From positions 1 through 37,663 of the forward strand of contig DAHUZQ010000120.1 of the NCBI GenBank assembly GCA_027306495.1: DNA of 37,663 nt, written 5' to 3'. Source of the stretch: Actinomycetota bacterium. Lineage in GTDB: Bacteria; Actinomycetota; Actinomycetes; Streptosporangiales; Streptosporangiaceae. This document shows positions 7,396 through 16,805 of this stretch, piece by piece (the first letter of the stretch is position 1; the number at the start of each line of letters is the position of its first letter). The position numbers were made by a program, and so were the translations under genes. The notes under the pieces are model-generated. The model did no database searches and was not told where the DNA came from. It worked only from the letters and a program-made list of their open reading frames with translations.

Positions 7396-8745
7396 TCAGG
7401 CATTGGTCGGTTCCAGCTTGCCCCCGAGCGGGACACCCGGATTCAGCGAGTTGTCCACGACCACCATCTCGAATGGGTACTTACCGGTGCTCCGCTTCCA
7501 CTGCACGCCGACGGGCTTGACGATGCCAACGCCGGGGGCCGGGCCGGCCGCGAAGTTGATCGGGCCGTTCATCCCCGAGTAGTTCACGTGGTGCAGGGCG
7601 CCGGCGACTTCCTTCTTGTCGTGGGGGTCGCTGACCGCCCCGAAGGCCTCCTTGGCGACCTCGAACAGGGCGTAACTGGACCCGATCGACTGCACCCACT
7701 GGTTGCCGGTCTTGGCCTGGTAGGCGTCCGCGAGGGCCTTGGCGGTGACCCCGTCCAGCGAAGAGGAGTACGGCATGTACGGGCCCCACCAGGAGTCGGT
7801 GGCGATGTTGTTGACCAGTGCCCCGAGCGCGACCGTGTCGGCCGGGAATAGCAGCACCTTGGCCACGGTCGCGATCTTCGGCTTGAAGCCCTGCTGGCTC
7901 GCCTGCCTCCAGAAGGTAATGAAGTCGGGCGGAAGCGGGCAGTTCGAATAGACCTCGCACTGCTTGGACTTGAACAGGGAGATCATGGTGGAGTAGTCGG
8001 TCTGCCCGTCCGGGTAGGCTCCGCCGTCCACAACCTTGTACCCGGACGCCTTGATCAGCGGCTCGAACCCGAAGCGGAATGCGTTGCCGTCCGCGTCGTT
8101 CGGGTACATGCAGGCGACCTCATGGTTGTTCGGGACCCGGTTCCACATGGGCACGAAGCACTCCTGAAACTCCTTGAGCCCGAAGAAGAACGTGGTGCAG
8201 TACTCAAAGGTCGTGGTGGGCTTGACCGGGTTGCCGCCCAGGCCCGCGTACCAGGACTCCCACGGCACGACCGTCGAAACGCACGGAGTGCCCTGCTTCT
8301 CGCACTCGGCGGCGACCGGGTTGGTCGTCTCCGGCGTCGAGGTGGTGAGGACCATATCCACATGATTGTTCAGGATGAGCTGCCCTGCGACCTGGGCCGC
8401 GGTGTTGGGCGAGGACTGGCTGTCCTTGACGATGATGTTGACCTTGTAAGTCTTGCCGCCGACCTTGAAGCCGTTCTTGTACGCGGATGTCGCGCGGATC
8501 TGGCTGAGCACGAACTGGTCGCCGGAGGCGAAGCCCGCCAGTGGGCCGGTGAGGGGGGTGACAAAGCCGATGTTGATGGTGCCGGATGAGGACGATCCTC
8601 CCGATCCCTTGAGGCTTGACCCGCAAGCCGCAAGAATCCCTCCCATGCCGGTGGCGAGGGCGCCGGCGCCCAAGCCCCGCAGCACGGTGCGCCGTGCGAT
8701 GGTGTGCTGCTGCGGCGGTTGCCCGCCCACTTCATCAGCGCCCAT
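7396..8745 (-). CDS. Tat-exported lipoprotein, substrate-binding protein of the Liv-type ABC importer
   Basis: A type I periplasmic-binding fold protein (Peripla_BP_6/LivK-like), 449 residues. The N-terminus has a twin-arginine motif (ARRTVLRGLG, Arg18-Arg19), a hydrophobic stretch and the lipobox LAAC with Cys41, so it is probably exported folded and lipid-anchored. The mature domain starts with INIGFVTPLTGPLAGFASGDQF, matching the first strand of the family (quoted in part: GFVTPLTGPLAG). ATG 8745 is chosen because GAAGGAG lies five to six bases upstream; an ATG ten codons earlier has no such site. It is the first gene of the operon. The ligand cannot be told from the sequence: branched-chain amino acids, amides, urea or aromatic compounds are all handled by this family. 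Confidence 0.9.
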   Translation of the reverse strand: MGADEVGGQPPQQHTIARRTVLRGLGAGALATGMGGILAACGSSLKGSGGSSSSGTINIGFVTPLTGPLAGFASGDQFVLSQIRATSAYKNGFKVGGKTYKVNIIVKDSQSSPNTAAQVAGQLILNNHVDMVLTTSTPETTNPVAAECEKQGTPCVSTVVPWESWYAGLGGNPVKPTTTFEYCTTFFFGLKEFQECFVPMWNRVPNNHEVACMYPNDADGNAFRFGFEPLIKASGYKVVDGGAYPDGQTDYSTMISLFKSKQCEVYSNCPLPPDFITFWRQASQQGFKPKIATVAKVLLFPADTVALGALVNNIATDSWWGPYMPYSSSLDGVTAKALADAYQAKTGNQWVQSIGSSYALFEVAKEAFGAVSDPHDKKEVAGALHHVNYSGMNGPINFAAGPAPGVGIVKPVGVQWKRSTGKYPFEMVVVDNSLNPGVPLGGKLEPTNA

Positions 8746-9231
8746 GTCGACTCCTTCGCAACTCCAATGGCTCAAGCCAGGGCCCGTCCGGGTCCCGGCT
8801 TCACTGCTCTATGCCGCCGCCCGGTCGAGGAGGCAATGTTCGCATAGCGTACAACGATTCGCAATACAGAACTTAACCATGGGCCAATATCCGGTGTCAA
8901 CCAGCTTGAAGCGATATTGGCCGAGGCGACGGGAAGGATAACGGCCGATAACGGCCGGACCACTGTTGGCCGCTGCCAGGGCGCCTCCCGCCGGGCGCAC
9001 GCGGGTGAAGAGGGGGGCGGCAGGCGGGGCAAGTGCGGAAGGCGGGCCAGGTGGAGGGCTCAACCGCGCCAGGGGCTCAGTCTGACGGAGCGCCGGGGTT
9101 CGCAGGCCCGGCAGGATCAGCCGGTGCGGCGCCGGGGTCCGCAGGCCCGGCAGGATCAGTGTGGGAGCGCCGGCGCCCACAGGCCCGGCAGGATCAGTGT
9201 GGGAGAGCAGGCGCCCACAGTCCCCGAAGGA
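8746..9231. other. Intergenic region upstream of the Liv operon
   Basis: Nearly 490 bp without a supported gene. It holds a 10-bp inverted repeat (8882-8922), a 10-bp unit tandemly repeated twice (GATAACGGCC at 8937-8946 and 8947-8956) and the 38-39 bp tandem hairpin array (from about 9082). The bases nearest livK (8800-8875) are less GC-rich than the surroundings and should hold its promoter, but I cannot assign -35/-10 boxes with confidence. TGCGAA occurs there twice on the - strand, 19 bp apart. Confidence 0.6.
8882..8922. promoter_or_regulatory. 10-bp perfect inverted repeat, possible operator or hairpin upstream of the Liv operon
   Basis: GGCCAATATC (8882-8891) and GATATTGGCC (8913-8922) are perfect inverted repeats with 21 bases between. 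The half-site centres are 31 bp apart, about three helical turns, which would suit two dimers or a looping regulator. It is about 140 bp upstream of the binding-protein gene. It might equally be an RNA hairpin. Confidence 0.45.
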
Positions 9232-9244
9232 TCAGCCGGTGCGG
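9082..9244. repeat. Four tandem 38-39 bp repeats, hairpin-forming, overlapping the polyprenyl synthase stop codon
   Basis: The core GGATCAG recurs at 9114, 9153, 9191 and 9229 (periods 39, 38, 38), mostly preceded by GCAGGCCCGGCA or a close variant. The stop codon of the polyprenyl synthase (TGA, 9232-9234 on the - strand) is inside the last core. The 16-mer GGATCAGCCGGTGCGG at the gene end (9229-9244) reappears intact at 9114-9129, so the array looks copied from the gene's 3' end. Three units carry a hairpin: TGCGG/CCGCA (9125-9143), TGTGGG/CCCACA (9160-9181) and TGTGGG/CCCACA (9198-9219). They are transcribed downstream of the gene and may serve as terminators or 3' stabilisers. Confidence 0.8.
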
Positions 9245-10227
9245 TCGATCACGTAGCCGCAGAGAGCCTCGAACGCGGCCCGGGCCGGCCGGTCGGGCAG
9301 CCCCGCGACCTGCTCGCGGGCACGGTTCGCCCAAAACAGCAGGTCGGAGCGCGCCGCGTCCATGGCCGGGTGCGCCCGCAGCAGGGTGAGTGCCTCCGCG
9401 TGCAGCGAGGGATCGGTCAGGTCGGCCCGGTGGAGCAGCTCCTGCAGGTGCCTGTCCTGCGGGCCCATCGAGCGCAGGGCGTACAGCACCGGCAGGCTCC
9501 GCACGCCCTCCCGCAAGTCGGTGCCGGGAGTCTTGCCCGACTGGCCCGAGTCGCTGGCGATGTCCAGGATGTCGTCGGAAAGCTGGAAGGCGATCCCCAG
9601 TGCCTCACAGGCGGGAGTCACCCTGCGCACCACCTCCGCCGAGGCGCCGGAGAACATCGCCCCGAACCTGCCGGCGGTGGCGATGAGTGAGGCGGTCTTG
9701 TCCCTGACGACCCGCAGATAGTGGTCGAGCGGGTCCTGGCCCTCGGCAGGCCCTATCGTCTCGGCGATCTGGCCGCTGACGAGTTGCGCGAAGGTGTCCG
9801 CCTGGATGCGGATGGCCTGAGACCCAAGATCGGCGAGGATCCGGGAGGCGCGCGCGAACAGGAAGTCCCCGGTCAGGATGGCGATCATGTTGTCCCAGCG
9901 GGAGTTCGCGCTCGGATGACCCCGGCGGATTGCCGCTTCGTCCATCACGTCGTCGTGGTAAAGGGTCGCGAGGTGGGTCAGCTCGATGGCAACAGCCGCC
10001 GGCACGATCCGCTCGTCGTCCGGGTCGCCGAATTGGGAGGCCAGCAGCACCAGCGTCGCGCGGAAGCGCTTGCCCCCGGCATCAATGAGGTGCCGCGACG
10101 CCTGCCTGAGCAGAGCCTCCTCGGTCTCGGCCGCCGCACGCAGCGCCTCCTCGACCCGCCCGAGACCTTTGCTCACGCGGGCGCCGACTGCGGCGTCCGC
10201 CAGGTCAATGGGGACCACAGCGATCAC
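9232..10227 (-). CDS. Long-chain (E)-polyprenyl diphosphate synthase
   Basis: Condenses isopentenyl diphosphate onto an allylic diphosphate to make the C35-C50 isoprenoid used for the menaquinone side chain. The 331-residue protein carries GGKRFR (residues 51-56), the first Asp-rich motif DDVMD (92-96) and the second DDILD (218-222); all Mg-diphosphate-binding aspartates are present. The residue five before the first motif is small (Ala87), which fits a long-chain rather than a C15/C20 enzyme, but exact chain length is inferred. GTG 10227 has GGGAG six bases upstream. It follows nuoN by 147 bp on the same strand; it may be the tail of the nuo transcript or have its own promoter. Confidence 0.92.
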   Translation of the reverse strand: MIAVVPIDLADAAVGARVSKGLGRVEEALRAAAETEEALLRQASRHLIDAGGKRFRATLVLLASQFGDPDDERIVPAAVAIELTHLATLYHDDVMDEAAIRRGHPSANSRWDNMIAILTGDFLFARASRILADLGSQAIRIQADTFAQLVSGQIAETIGPAEGQDPLDHYLRVVRDKTASLIATAGRFGAMFSGASAEVVRRVTPACEALGIAFQLSDDILDIASDSGQSGKTPGTDLREGVRSLPVLYALRSMGPQDRHLQELLHRADLTDPSLHAEALTLLRAHPAMDAARSDLLFWANRAREQVAGLPDRPARAAFEALCGYVIDRTG

Positions 10228-10374
10228 TGAAGCTCCCAGTCTCCCGTGCGCACCGTGGCGACTGGCCCCCGTACGCGCACACCAACCTTCCTCAGGCCAC
10301 CATCATCCTCGACTTGAGCCTTCCGGGGTATCCCCCATCAGGTACGGCCGGACACCGTTGCGACGCTGCTTGCC

Positions 10375-11964
10375 TCACCGCACGAACAGGTGCGCGGCAG
10401 CGTGACTCGCGAGGGCCAGCAGCGGCTCGGGGGCTATCCCGAAGACCAGCGTGGCCGCCGCGCCGACCGCCACCGCCGCCCCTGTGAACAGGCCGGGAGT
10501 TACCACGGTGGGCCCGTCCGGCGCAGGGTCGCTGAAGAACATCAGCACGATCACGCGCACGTAGAAGAAAGCCGCCACAGCGCTGGCGAGCACTCCGATG
10601 ATGACCAGCGGCAGCGCCCCGCCAGCGGCCGCCGCCTGGAAGACCGCGAACTTCCCGGCGAAGCCACTGGTGAGCGGAATGCCCGCGAACGCGAGCAGGA
10701 AAAAGGCGAAGACACCCGCGAGCCACGGGGACCGCTTGCCCAGGCCTGCCCACTTCGACAGGTGGTTGGCTTCCCCGGCCGGATCACGGACCAGTGTCAC
10801 CACCGCGAACGCGCCGATCGTGGTCAGGCCGTACACGGCCAGGTAGAACAGACTGGCGGACAGGCCCGCTGCGGTGGCGGCGACCACCGCGGTGAGCACG
10901 AACCCACCGTGGGCGATCGAGGAGTAGGCGAGCATGCGCTTGACATCGGTCTGAGTGATCGCGATGATCGCGCCCGCCAGCATCGTCAGGATGGCCACGC
11001 CCCACATGGCCGGCCGCCAGTCCCAGGTGAGCTGGCCGAAAGCGACATAGAAGACGCGGAGCAGGCCGCCGAAAGCGGAAACCACGGTGCACGAGGCCAT
11101 CAGGGCCGTGACGGCTGTCGGCGCCCCCTGGTAGACATCCGGCTTCCAGCTCTGGAACGGCACCGCGCCGATCTTGAAGAGCAGCCCGATCCCGACCAGC
11201 GCGATGCCCGCGTACAGCAGCGTGGCGCTGCTGACGTTCGTGGCGGCGGCGGCCGCGATCGCGGACAGCGATACCGAACCGGAGTACCCGTACAGCATCG
11301 CGACACCGAACAGGAAGAATGCCGAGGAGAAGGCTCCCAGCAGGAAGTACTTCATCGCCGCTTCCTGGGAGATGAGCCGGCGGCGCCGGGCAAGGCCGCA
11401 CAGCAGGTACAACGGCAGTGAGAGCACCTCAAGAGCGACGAACATGGTGAGCAAGTCGTTGGCCGCCGGGAAGAGCATCATGCCGCCGACCGCGAACAGG
11501 GTCAGCGGATAGACCTCGGTGTGGCTGATGCCGCGCAGCAATCCCTCGCGCTCCTCTGCGCTGCCCGGCACGGCTGCCGCCTGCGCCGCGAACGGGCTCA
11601 CGCCATGCGAGGACTCTGCGATGAGCAGGACGCTCACGAACGCCAGCACCACGATCGTGCCCTGGATGAACAGCGTCGGCCCGTCCACCCCGACCGCCCC
11701 CATCGCGACGACGTGGCCGGGACTGCCGTGCGCGAACAGGGATGGCGTAGCCGCCACGGAAATGATCAGCGCGAAGGCCGCCACCAGCCCGCCCAGCGCG
11801 ATGACCAGGTGGAAGGCGCGGCGCCGCTCCCGGGGCACGAAGGCCTCGACCAGCACACCGGCCACGGCGGCGCCGAAGACCACCAGCAGCGGTGACAACT
11901 GGCCGTACTCGATGTGGGGCGGCGTAATGGTGGCCGCCGCCAGGGCGCCGGAGAGCGACGTCAC
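10375..11964 (-). CDS. nuoN: NADH-quinone oxidoreductase subunit N
   Basis: One of the three antiporter-like proton-pumping subunits in the membrane arm of complex I, 529 residues with about 14 hydrophobic segments. The antiporter core is recognisable: a conserved Glu in MFVALEVLSLPLYLL, the Lys-bearing helices around LFKIGAVPFQSWKPDVYQ and the stretch ITQTDVKRMLAYSSIAH. The GTG start overlaps the nuoM stop (GTGA). It is the last nuo gene in the order nuoA-N. Confidence 0.97.
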   Translation of the reverse strand: MTSLSGALAAATITPPHIEYGQLSPLLVVFGAAVAGVLVEAFVPRERRRAFHLVIALGGLVAAFALIISVAATPSLFAHGSPGHVVAMGAVGVDGPTLFIQGTIVVLAFVSVLLIAESSHGVSPFAAQAAAVPGSAEEREGLLRGISHTEVYPLTLFAVGGMMLFPAANDLLTMFVALEVLSLPLYLLCGLARRRRLISQEAAMKYFLLGAFSSAFFLFGVAMLYGYSGSVSLSAIAAAAATNVSSATLLYAGIALVGIGLLFKIGAVPFQSWKPDVYQGAPTAVTALMASCTVVSAFGGLLRVFYVAFGQLTWDWRPAMWGVAILTMLAGAIIAITQTDVKRMLAYSSIAHGGFVLTAVVAATAAGLSASLFYLAVYGLTTIGAFAVVTLVRDPAGEANHLSKWAGLGKRSPWLAGVFAFFLLAFAGIPLTSGFAGKFAVFQAAAAGGALPLVIIGVLASAVAAFFYVRVIVLMFFSDPAPDGPTVVTPGLFTGAAVAVGAAATLVFGIAPEPLLALASHAAAHLFVR

Positions 11965-13652
11965 GGGGCCAACTCCTTCTTGGTCAGCTTGCCGCCCACG
12001 ATCCTGCCCGGGTCCGCCACCGACGTGACCGACTTCTGGCCGGGGTGCGGGGGCACCGGGTCAATGGCGTGCACCTGCGTCAGCGTGTGCTGCACCGCCG
12101 GATTGATGATGTTGAGGAGGGGCTGCGGGTAGACACCGAGCGCGATGATGAGGGCGATCAGTGGGCCGACGGCCCACAGTTCCCGCGCCTTGAGGTCGGG
12201 CATCCCCTCCACCGGCTTGCGGACGGGGCCGTGCATGGTGCGCTGGTACATCCACAGGATGTAGATGGCCGACAGGACCACGGCGACGGTCGCGGCGATG
12301 GCGGCGGCCCGGTATCGCGTGAATGTCCCGACCAGCACCAGGAACTCGCTCACGAATGTGGACAGCCCCGGCAGGGACAGCCCCGCCAGGCCCGCGATCA
12401 GGAAAAGCCCGGCCAGCACCGGCGCCACCTTCTGGACCCCGCCGTAATCGGCGATCAGCGAGGACCGCCGGCGGGCGATGAGGAACCCGGCGATGAGGAA
12501 GAGCGCACCGGTCGCGAAGCCGTGGTTGACCATGTACAGGGTCGCGCCCACCTGACCCTGGCTGGTGAGCGCGAAGATTCCCATGGTGATCAGCCCGAAG
12601 TGGGACACGGAGGTGTAGGCGATCAGCCGTTTCATGTCCGTCTGGCCGATGGCCACGATCGCCGCATACAGGACTCCGACCACCGCGAGCACCAGGATGA
12701 GCGGGGTGAAGTAACGGGAGGCCGATGGGAACAGTTCCAGGCAGTAACGGAGCATCCCAAACGTGCCGACCTTGTCGAGCACACCGACGAGCAGCACCGC
12801 CGCCCCCGGTTGCGCCGCCGCGGCAGCGTCCGGCAGCCAGGTATGGAACGGCCATACCGGCGCTTTGATCGCGAAGGCAATGAAGAATCCCAGGAACAGC
12901 CATTTCTGGGCGCCCGGGCTGAGCGCGACGTGGGTGAGCTGGCTGAACAGGAAGGTGCCCGGGTGCCCGGCCCGTGCCGAGTACACGTACAGGGCGATCA
13001 CCGCAGCGAGCATGAGCAGACCGCCCAGCAGGCTGTAGAGCAGGAACTTCACCGCCGCGTACTGGCGCCGGCCGACCCCGTAGCTCCCGATCATGAAGTA
13101 CATCGGGATCAGCATGGCCTCGAACAGCACGTAGAAGAGGAAGAGGTCGGTGGCCGCGAAGATGCCGATGACCATCGTCTCCAGCAGCAGCATCCACGCG
13201 AAGTACGCCTTGACGCTGCGGCGCCGCGCCCGCGCCGGCACCGCCTTCGGTCCCGACCCGGGGGTGTCCGCGGTGGCGGCCACCTCCGGCGGCGGGTCCA
13301 CGTCGTGCCATGAGGCGAGCACCACGGCGGGCGTGAGTACGGCGGTCATCGCGATGAGCACCAGCGCGATCCCGTCCACCCCGACGGCGTAGTGGATGCC
13401 GAACCGCGGGATCCAGGAGTAGACCTGCGTGAACTGGTAGTCCGGGCCGCCCGGCGAGAAGCTCACGACCATCGCGATGGTGAGGACCAGCGTCAGCAGC
13501 GAGAAGCCGAGCGCTGTCCGCTTGACGAGCAGATCGCGCCTGCGCCGCGCGGCGTCACTGCCCGGTGCCGAGGAACTGGGCAGGAGAGCGATCACCAGTG
13601 AACCCACCAGCGGGGTCACGCCGACGATGGTCAGCCAGGGAAGTGAGCTCAT
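11961..13652 (-). CDS. nuoM: NADH-quinone oxidoreductase subunit M
   Basis: Antiporter-like membrane subunit of complex I, 563 residues. It shows the key Glu in LFYVLFEAMLIPMYFMIG, the KAPVWPFHTWLPDA helix and AIGQTDMKRLIAYTSVSHFG. The actinobacterial form of the next helix ([21 protein letters not shown]) replaces the more common HxxAPxxGSxLLAG. The start ATG 13652 (MSSLPWLT) is chosen because the open frame upstream has no membrane-protein character and lies in the nuoL-nuoM gap. A GAGG is about 11 bases upstream. It overlaps nuoN by four bases. Confidence 0.96.
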   Translation of the reverse strand: MSSLPWLTIVGVTPLVGSLVIALLPSSSAPGSDAARRRRDLLVKRTALGFSLLTLVLTIAMVVSFSPGGPDYQFTQVYSWIPRFGIHYAVGVDGIALVLIAMTAVLTPAVVLASWHDVDPPPEVAATADTPGSGPKAVPARARRRSVKAYFAWMLLLETMVIGIFAATDLFLFYVLFEAMLIPMYFMIGSYGVGRRQYAAVKFLLYSLLGGLLMLAAVIALYVYSARAGHPGTFLFSQLTHVALSPGAQKWLFLGFFIAFAIKAPVWPFHTWLPDAAAAAQPGAAVLLVGVLDKVGTFGMLRYCLELFPSASRYFTPLILVLAVVGVLYAAIVAIGQTDMKRLIAYTSVSHFGLITMGIFALTSQGQVGATLYMVNHGFATGALFLIAGFLIARRRSSLIADYGGVQKVAPVLAGLFLIAGLAGLSLPGLSTFVSEFLVLVGTFTRYRAAAIAATVAVVLSAIYILWMYQRTMHGPVRKPVEGMPDLKARELWAVGPLIALIIALGVYPQPLLNIINPAVQHTLTQVHAIDPVPPHPGQKSVTSVADPGRIVGGKLTKKELAP

Positions 13653-13723
13653 ACTGTGTGCCGCCTCACCGCAGAGGTGGTCGTGGACAGGTGCCAGTGA
13701 CCCGCTGCCGTCATGTCCGCCAC

Positions 13724-15667
13724 CTAGATCCGGACCAGCAGCAGCACGCCGACCAGCAGGACGGCGCCGACCAGCATGGACAGGGCATAGGAGCGCACGA
13801 AACCGGTCTGCACCCGGCGCAGCCGGCCCGAGGAGCCGCCCACTGTCGCGGCGAGCGTGTTGACGAGCCCGTCCACCCCCCGGTTGTCGAAGTAGACGGA
13901 GAGCCGGGTGAGCCATTGGCCGGGCCGCATGAACACCGCTTCGTTGACGGCGTCGCCGTAGAGATCCTTACGTGCCGCGACGACCGGGAACCTGGCCGCG
14001 GGCGCTGTCACCGGGATCTCGCGGCGGCCGTACATCGCCCAGGCGATCACCGCACCGAGGACGACCAGCGCCAGCGTGGCGCCGGACACGGGGGTGATCA
14101 GGCCCCGCGACGCTGGCGGCGCGCCCGTCACCGGCGACAGGAAGTCCACGAACCGGTTGCCCAGCATCAGGAACGCACCGGCTCCGGCCGCGCCGATCGC
14201 CAGCACGATCATCGGAGAGGTCATCACCGGTGGGACCTCATGCGGATGGGCGTCCGGCTCCCACCGGCGGTGCCCGGTGAAGGTCATCAGCAGGACACGC
14301 GTCATGTAGAACGCCGTGATACCCGCTCCGATCATGGCCGCACTGCCCAGCAGTGCCCCCGAAATCCCGCCCTTAGCGAAGGCGGCCGCGATGATCGGAT
14401 CCTTGGTGAAGAAGCCGGAGAACGGCCACACACCGATGATCGCGAGCCAGCCGATTGTGAACGTGGCCGCGGTTATGGGCATGACCACCCGCAAGCCGCC
14501 GAACCGGCGCATGTCCACTTCGTCGTTCATCTCGTGCTTCACCGCGCCGGCGCCGAGGAACAGCCCGGCCTTGAAGAAGCCGTGGACGATGAGATGGGCG
14601 ATGGCGAAGACGTAGCCGGCCGGGCCGAGGCCAGCCGCCAGGACCATGTAGCCGATCTGGCTCATGGTCGATCCGGCGAGTGCCTTCTTGATGTCGTCCT
14701 TCGCACACCCGATGATGGCGCCGAACAGCAGGGTGACCGCGCCGACGACGGTGACCGCGAGCCGGGCCGTCATCGACAGGTTGAAGATGGGCGCGGACCG
14801 CACGATCAGGTAGACCCCGGCGGTCACCATGGTGGCCGCGTGGATCAGCGCCGACACCGGGGTCGGCCCTTCCATCGCGTCGAGCAGCCAGGACTGCAGC
14901 GGCACCTGGGCGGACTTGGCGCAGGCACCCAGCAGGAGCAGCAGGCCAAGGGCCGTGGCGGTGCCCCGGCCCGCCGATGAGGCCTGGCCGAACACGCCCG
15001 TGTAGGTCACCGTGCCGAACGTGGCGAACATCAGCATGATCGCCACCGAGAAGCCGGCGACACCGACCCGGTTGACCACGAAAGCCTTCTTGGCGGCGGC
15101 CGCTGCCGAGGGCTTGTACTGCCAGAAGCCGATGAGCAGGTAGGAGGCGAGGCCCACGCCCTCCCACCCCGCGTACATGAGCAGGTAGTTGTCGGCCAGC
15201 ACCAGCAGCAGCATCGCGGCCACGAACAGGTTCATGTAGCCGAAGAAGCGGCGCCGGTCCGGGTCATGCGACATGTACCCGACCGCGAACAGGTGGATCA
15301 GCGACCCGACCCCGGTGATCAGCAGCGCGAAGCTGATCGATAGCTGGTCGACCAGCAGGCCGGCGTCGACATGGAACCCGCCGACGGAGATCCAGGTGAA
15401 CATGTGGACGTCGCGGGCACGCTGGCTGGCCGGGTAGCCCAGCATGGCGACGAAGGTGATGACGGCAACCACGAATGAGGCGAACGGCATGGCGACGCCG
15501 ACGACGTGGCCGAACCGGTTCGTCCGCCGCCCGCCGAGCAGCAGCACCAGCGCGCCCGCCAGCGGGAATACCAGCATGAGCCAGGCCGTGCGCTGGACGC
15601 CGACCGCCGCCAGGGTCGGCAGCGCCGACGCCGCTCGCATGGGCAGCCCGGCAAGAGTCCCTGTCAC
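13724..15667 (-). CDS. nuoL: NADH-quinone oxidoreductase subunit L
   Basis: The distal antiporter-like subunit of complex I, 647 residues from this start. It has the conserved [18 protein letters not shown] block with the essential Glu, the pumping Lys helix near [27 protein letters not shown] (seen as [20 protein letters not shown]) and a long C-terminal lateral-helix region. The start is uncertain. An ATG at 15673 lies only one base after AAGGGG, whereas GTG 15667 has a seven-base spacing and is preferred; an ATG at residue 10 is also possible. The ribosome binding site overlaps the nuoK stop. A 71-bp gap separates it from nuoM. Confidence 0.95.
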   Translation of the reverse strand: MTGTLAGLPMRAASALPTLAAVGVQRTAWLMLVFPLAGALVLLLGGRRTNRFGHVVGVAMPFASFVVAVITFVAMLGYPASQRARDVHMFTWISVGGFHVDAGLLVDQLSISFALLITGVGSLIHLFAVGYMSHDPDRRRFFGYMNLFVAAMLLLVLADNYLLMYAGWEGVGLASYLLIGFWQYKPSAAAAAKKAFVVNRVGVAGFSVAIMLMFATFGTVTYTGVFGQASSAGRGTATALGLLLLLGACAKSAQVPLQSWLLDAMEGPTPVSALIHAATMVTAGVYLIVRSAPIFNLSMTARLAVTVVGAVTLLFGAIIGCAKDDIKKALAGSTMSQIGYMVLAAGLGPAGYVFAIAHLIVHGFFKAGLFLGAGAVKHEMNDEVDMRRFGGLRVVMPITAATFTIGWLAIIGVWPFSGFFTKDPIIAAAFAKGGISGALLGSAAMIGAGITAFYMTRVLLMTFTGHRRWEPDAHPHEVPPVMTSPMIVLAIGAAGAGAFLMLGNRFVDFLSPVTGAPPASRGLITPVSGATLALVVLGAVIAWAMYGRREIPVTAPAARFPVVAARKDLYGDAVNEAVFMRPGQWLTRLSVYFDNRGVDGLVNTLAATVGGSSGRLRRVQTGFVRSYALSMLVGAVLLVGVLLLVRI

Positions 15668-15678
15668 CTGCATTCCCC

Positions 15679-15978
15679 TTAGTACTTCAGCAGGTTCGCG
15701 TCGTCGACGGACGCGGACCTGCGGGAACGGAAGATCGCCATCAGGATCGCCAGGCCGACCACCACCTCGGCGGCCGCGACCACCATCACGAAGAAGGCGA
15801 TCACCTGGCCATCGATGGTGCCGTGCAGGCGGGCGAACGCGACGAACGCCAGGTTGACCGCGTTCAGCATGAGTTCGATGCACATGAAGATGACCATGGC
15901 GTTGCGGCGGATGAGCACCCCCACGGCCCCTATCACGAACAGGATGACCGCCAGCGCCACGTAATCACCCGGGATCAT
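15679..15978 (-). CDS. nuoK: NADH-quinone oxidoreductase subunit K
   Basis: A 99-residue membrane protein with three hydrophobic helices, homologous to MrpC/ND4L. The conserved glutamate in [16 protein letters not shown], and the block [13 protein letters not shown] with its second acidic residue, are on the proton path between the antiporter subunits and the quinone module. The ATG overlaps the nuoJ stop (ATGA). Length and sequence are standard. Confidence 0.97.
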   Translation of the reverse strand: MIPGDYVALAVILFVIGAVGVLIRRNAMVIFMCIELMLNAVNLAFVAFARLHGTIDGQVIAFFVMVVAAAEVVVGLAILMAIFRSRRSASVDDANLLKY

Positions 15979-16805
15979 GGATGCGCCCCTTCCCGATCGG
16001 GCTCAGCGTCCGGCCCGCCGTCCTTGCCCGGCTCTCCCGGCGGCAGTGGGGCGGGCACGCCCGGGCCGGGCACCCGGATCGCGCTCCCCCTCCGCCTGGC
16101 CATGACGGGATTGAGGGACAGCGGCGACGGCGTGCCATCGGGCAGCAGCGCGGGCATGTCCGCAGCGTCGCCGCGTGCGTAGACCCCGGGGCCGGGCAGC
16201 GGGGCCGGATGGTCGCCGCGCACCCGCTGGCGGGCCAGGTCGCGCTGGCTCGGCTTGGGGCTGGTCCGTTCCCGGTGGGCGAGGACCATGGCCCCCAGCG
16301 CGGCCGTGATGAGCAGGGCGCTGGTGAGCTCGAAGGGGAACACGTACCGGGTGAAGATGAGCTGGGCCAGTCGCTGGACGTTCAGCACACCGTAATTGGA
16401 CCCAGCAGGGGCGGCAGGGCCGATCGCCGCATGGCCGACGACGAGGGCCAGCAGCACCAGCAGCCCGATGCCGGCCAGTCCGGCGGCCAGCCGCTGGCCA
16501 CGGATCGTCTCCCGCATCGAGTCCGCGGCGCTGACTCCCACGATCATCAGCACGAACAGGAACAGCATCAGGACGGCGCCCGTGTAGACGATGATCTGCA
16601 CGAACGCCAGGAACGGCGCGCCGGCGACCCCATAGAGCACGGCGAGCGAGAGCATCACCACCGCCAGCAGCACGGCGCCGTGGACCGCCCGGGGCGCCAG
16701 CACCAAGCCAAGCGCGGCCGCCACGGAGATCACCGCGAGAATCCAGAAAGCGACCACTGCGCCGGCCCCGACCGTGCTCGCGGCGAGCACGTGCGCGGCG
16801 TTCAC
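15975..16805 (-). CDS. nuoJ: NADH-quinone oxidoreductase subunit J
   Basis: Membrane subunit (ND6-like) of complex I, 276 residues. Five hydrophobic helices span about residues 10-185, including the [39 protein letters not shown] region (recognised by [20 protein letters not shown]), which holds the bulged helix linked to conformational coupling. About 90 residues beyond the last helix form a charged, Pro/Gly-rich cytoplasmic tail with no counterpart in Escherichia coli NuoJ; long tails are common in actinobacteria. GTG start overlapping the nuoI stop (GTGA). Confidence 0.96.
   Translation of the reverse strand: MNAAHVLAASTVGAGAVVAFWILAVISVAAALGLVLAPRAVHGAVLLAVVMLSLAVLYGVAGAPFLAFVQIIVYTGAVLMLFLFVLMIVGVSAADSMRETIRGQRLAAGLAGIGLLVLLALVVGHAAIGPAAPAGSNYGVLNVQRLAQLIFTRYVFPFELTSALLITAALGAMVLAHRERTSPKPSQRDLARQRVRGDHPAPLPGPGVYARGDAADMPALLPDGTPSPLSLNPVMARRRGSAIRVPGPGVPAPLPPGEPGKDGGPDAEPDREGAHP

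Noticed and set aside
9082-9244. CRISPR array
   Set aside because: Units are contiguous 38-39 bp copies with no unique spacers, no Cas genes nearby, and they derive from the end of the adjacent gene.
10325-10335. GGGGTATCCCC palindrome in the nuoN-polyprenyl synthase gap
   Set aside because: Four paired bases with a three-base centre are too few to call a terminator or operator in this GC-rich DNA.
13653-13916. Longer upstream start for nuoM (and comparable extensions of nuoL, nuoG, nuoI, nuoD, cysD, livM, pth)
   Set aside because: The extra residues are hydrophilic Arg/Pro-rich readings of the preceding gene in another frame; the chosen starts match the family and mostly have ribosome binding sites.
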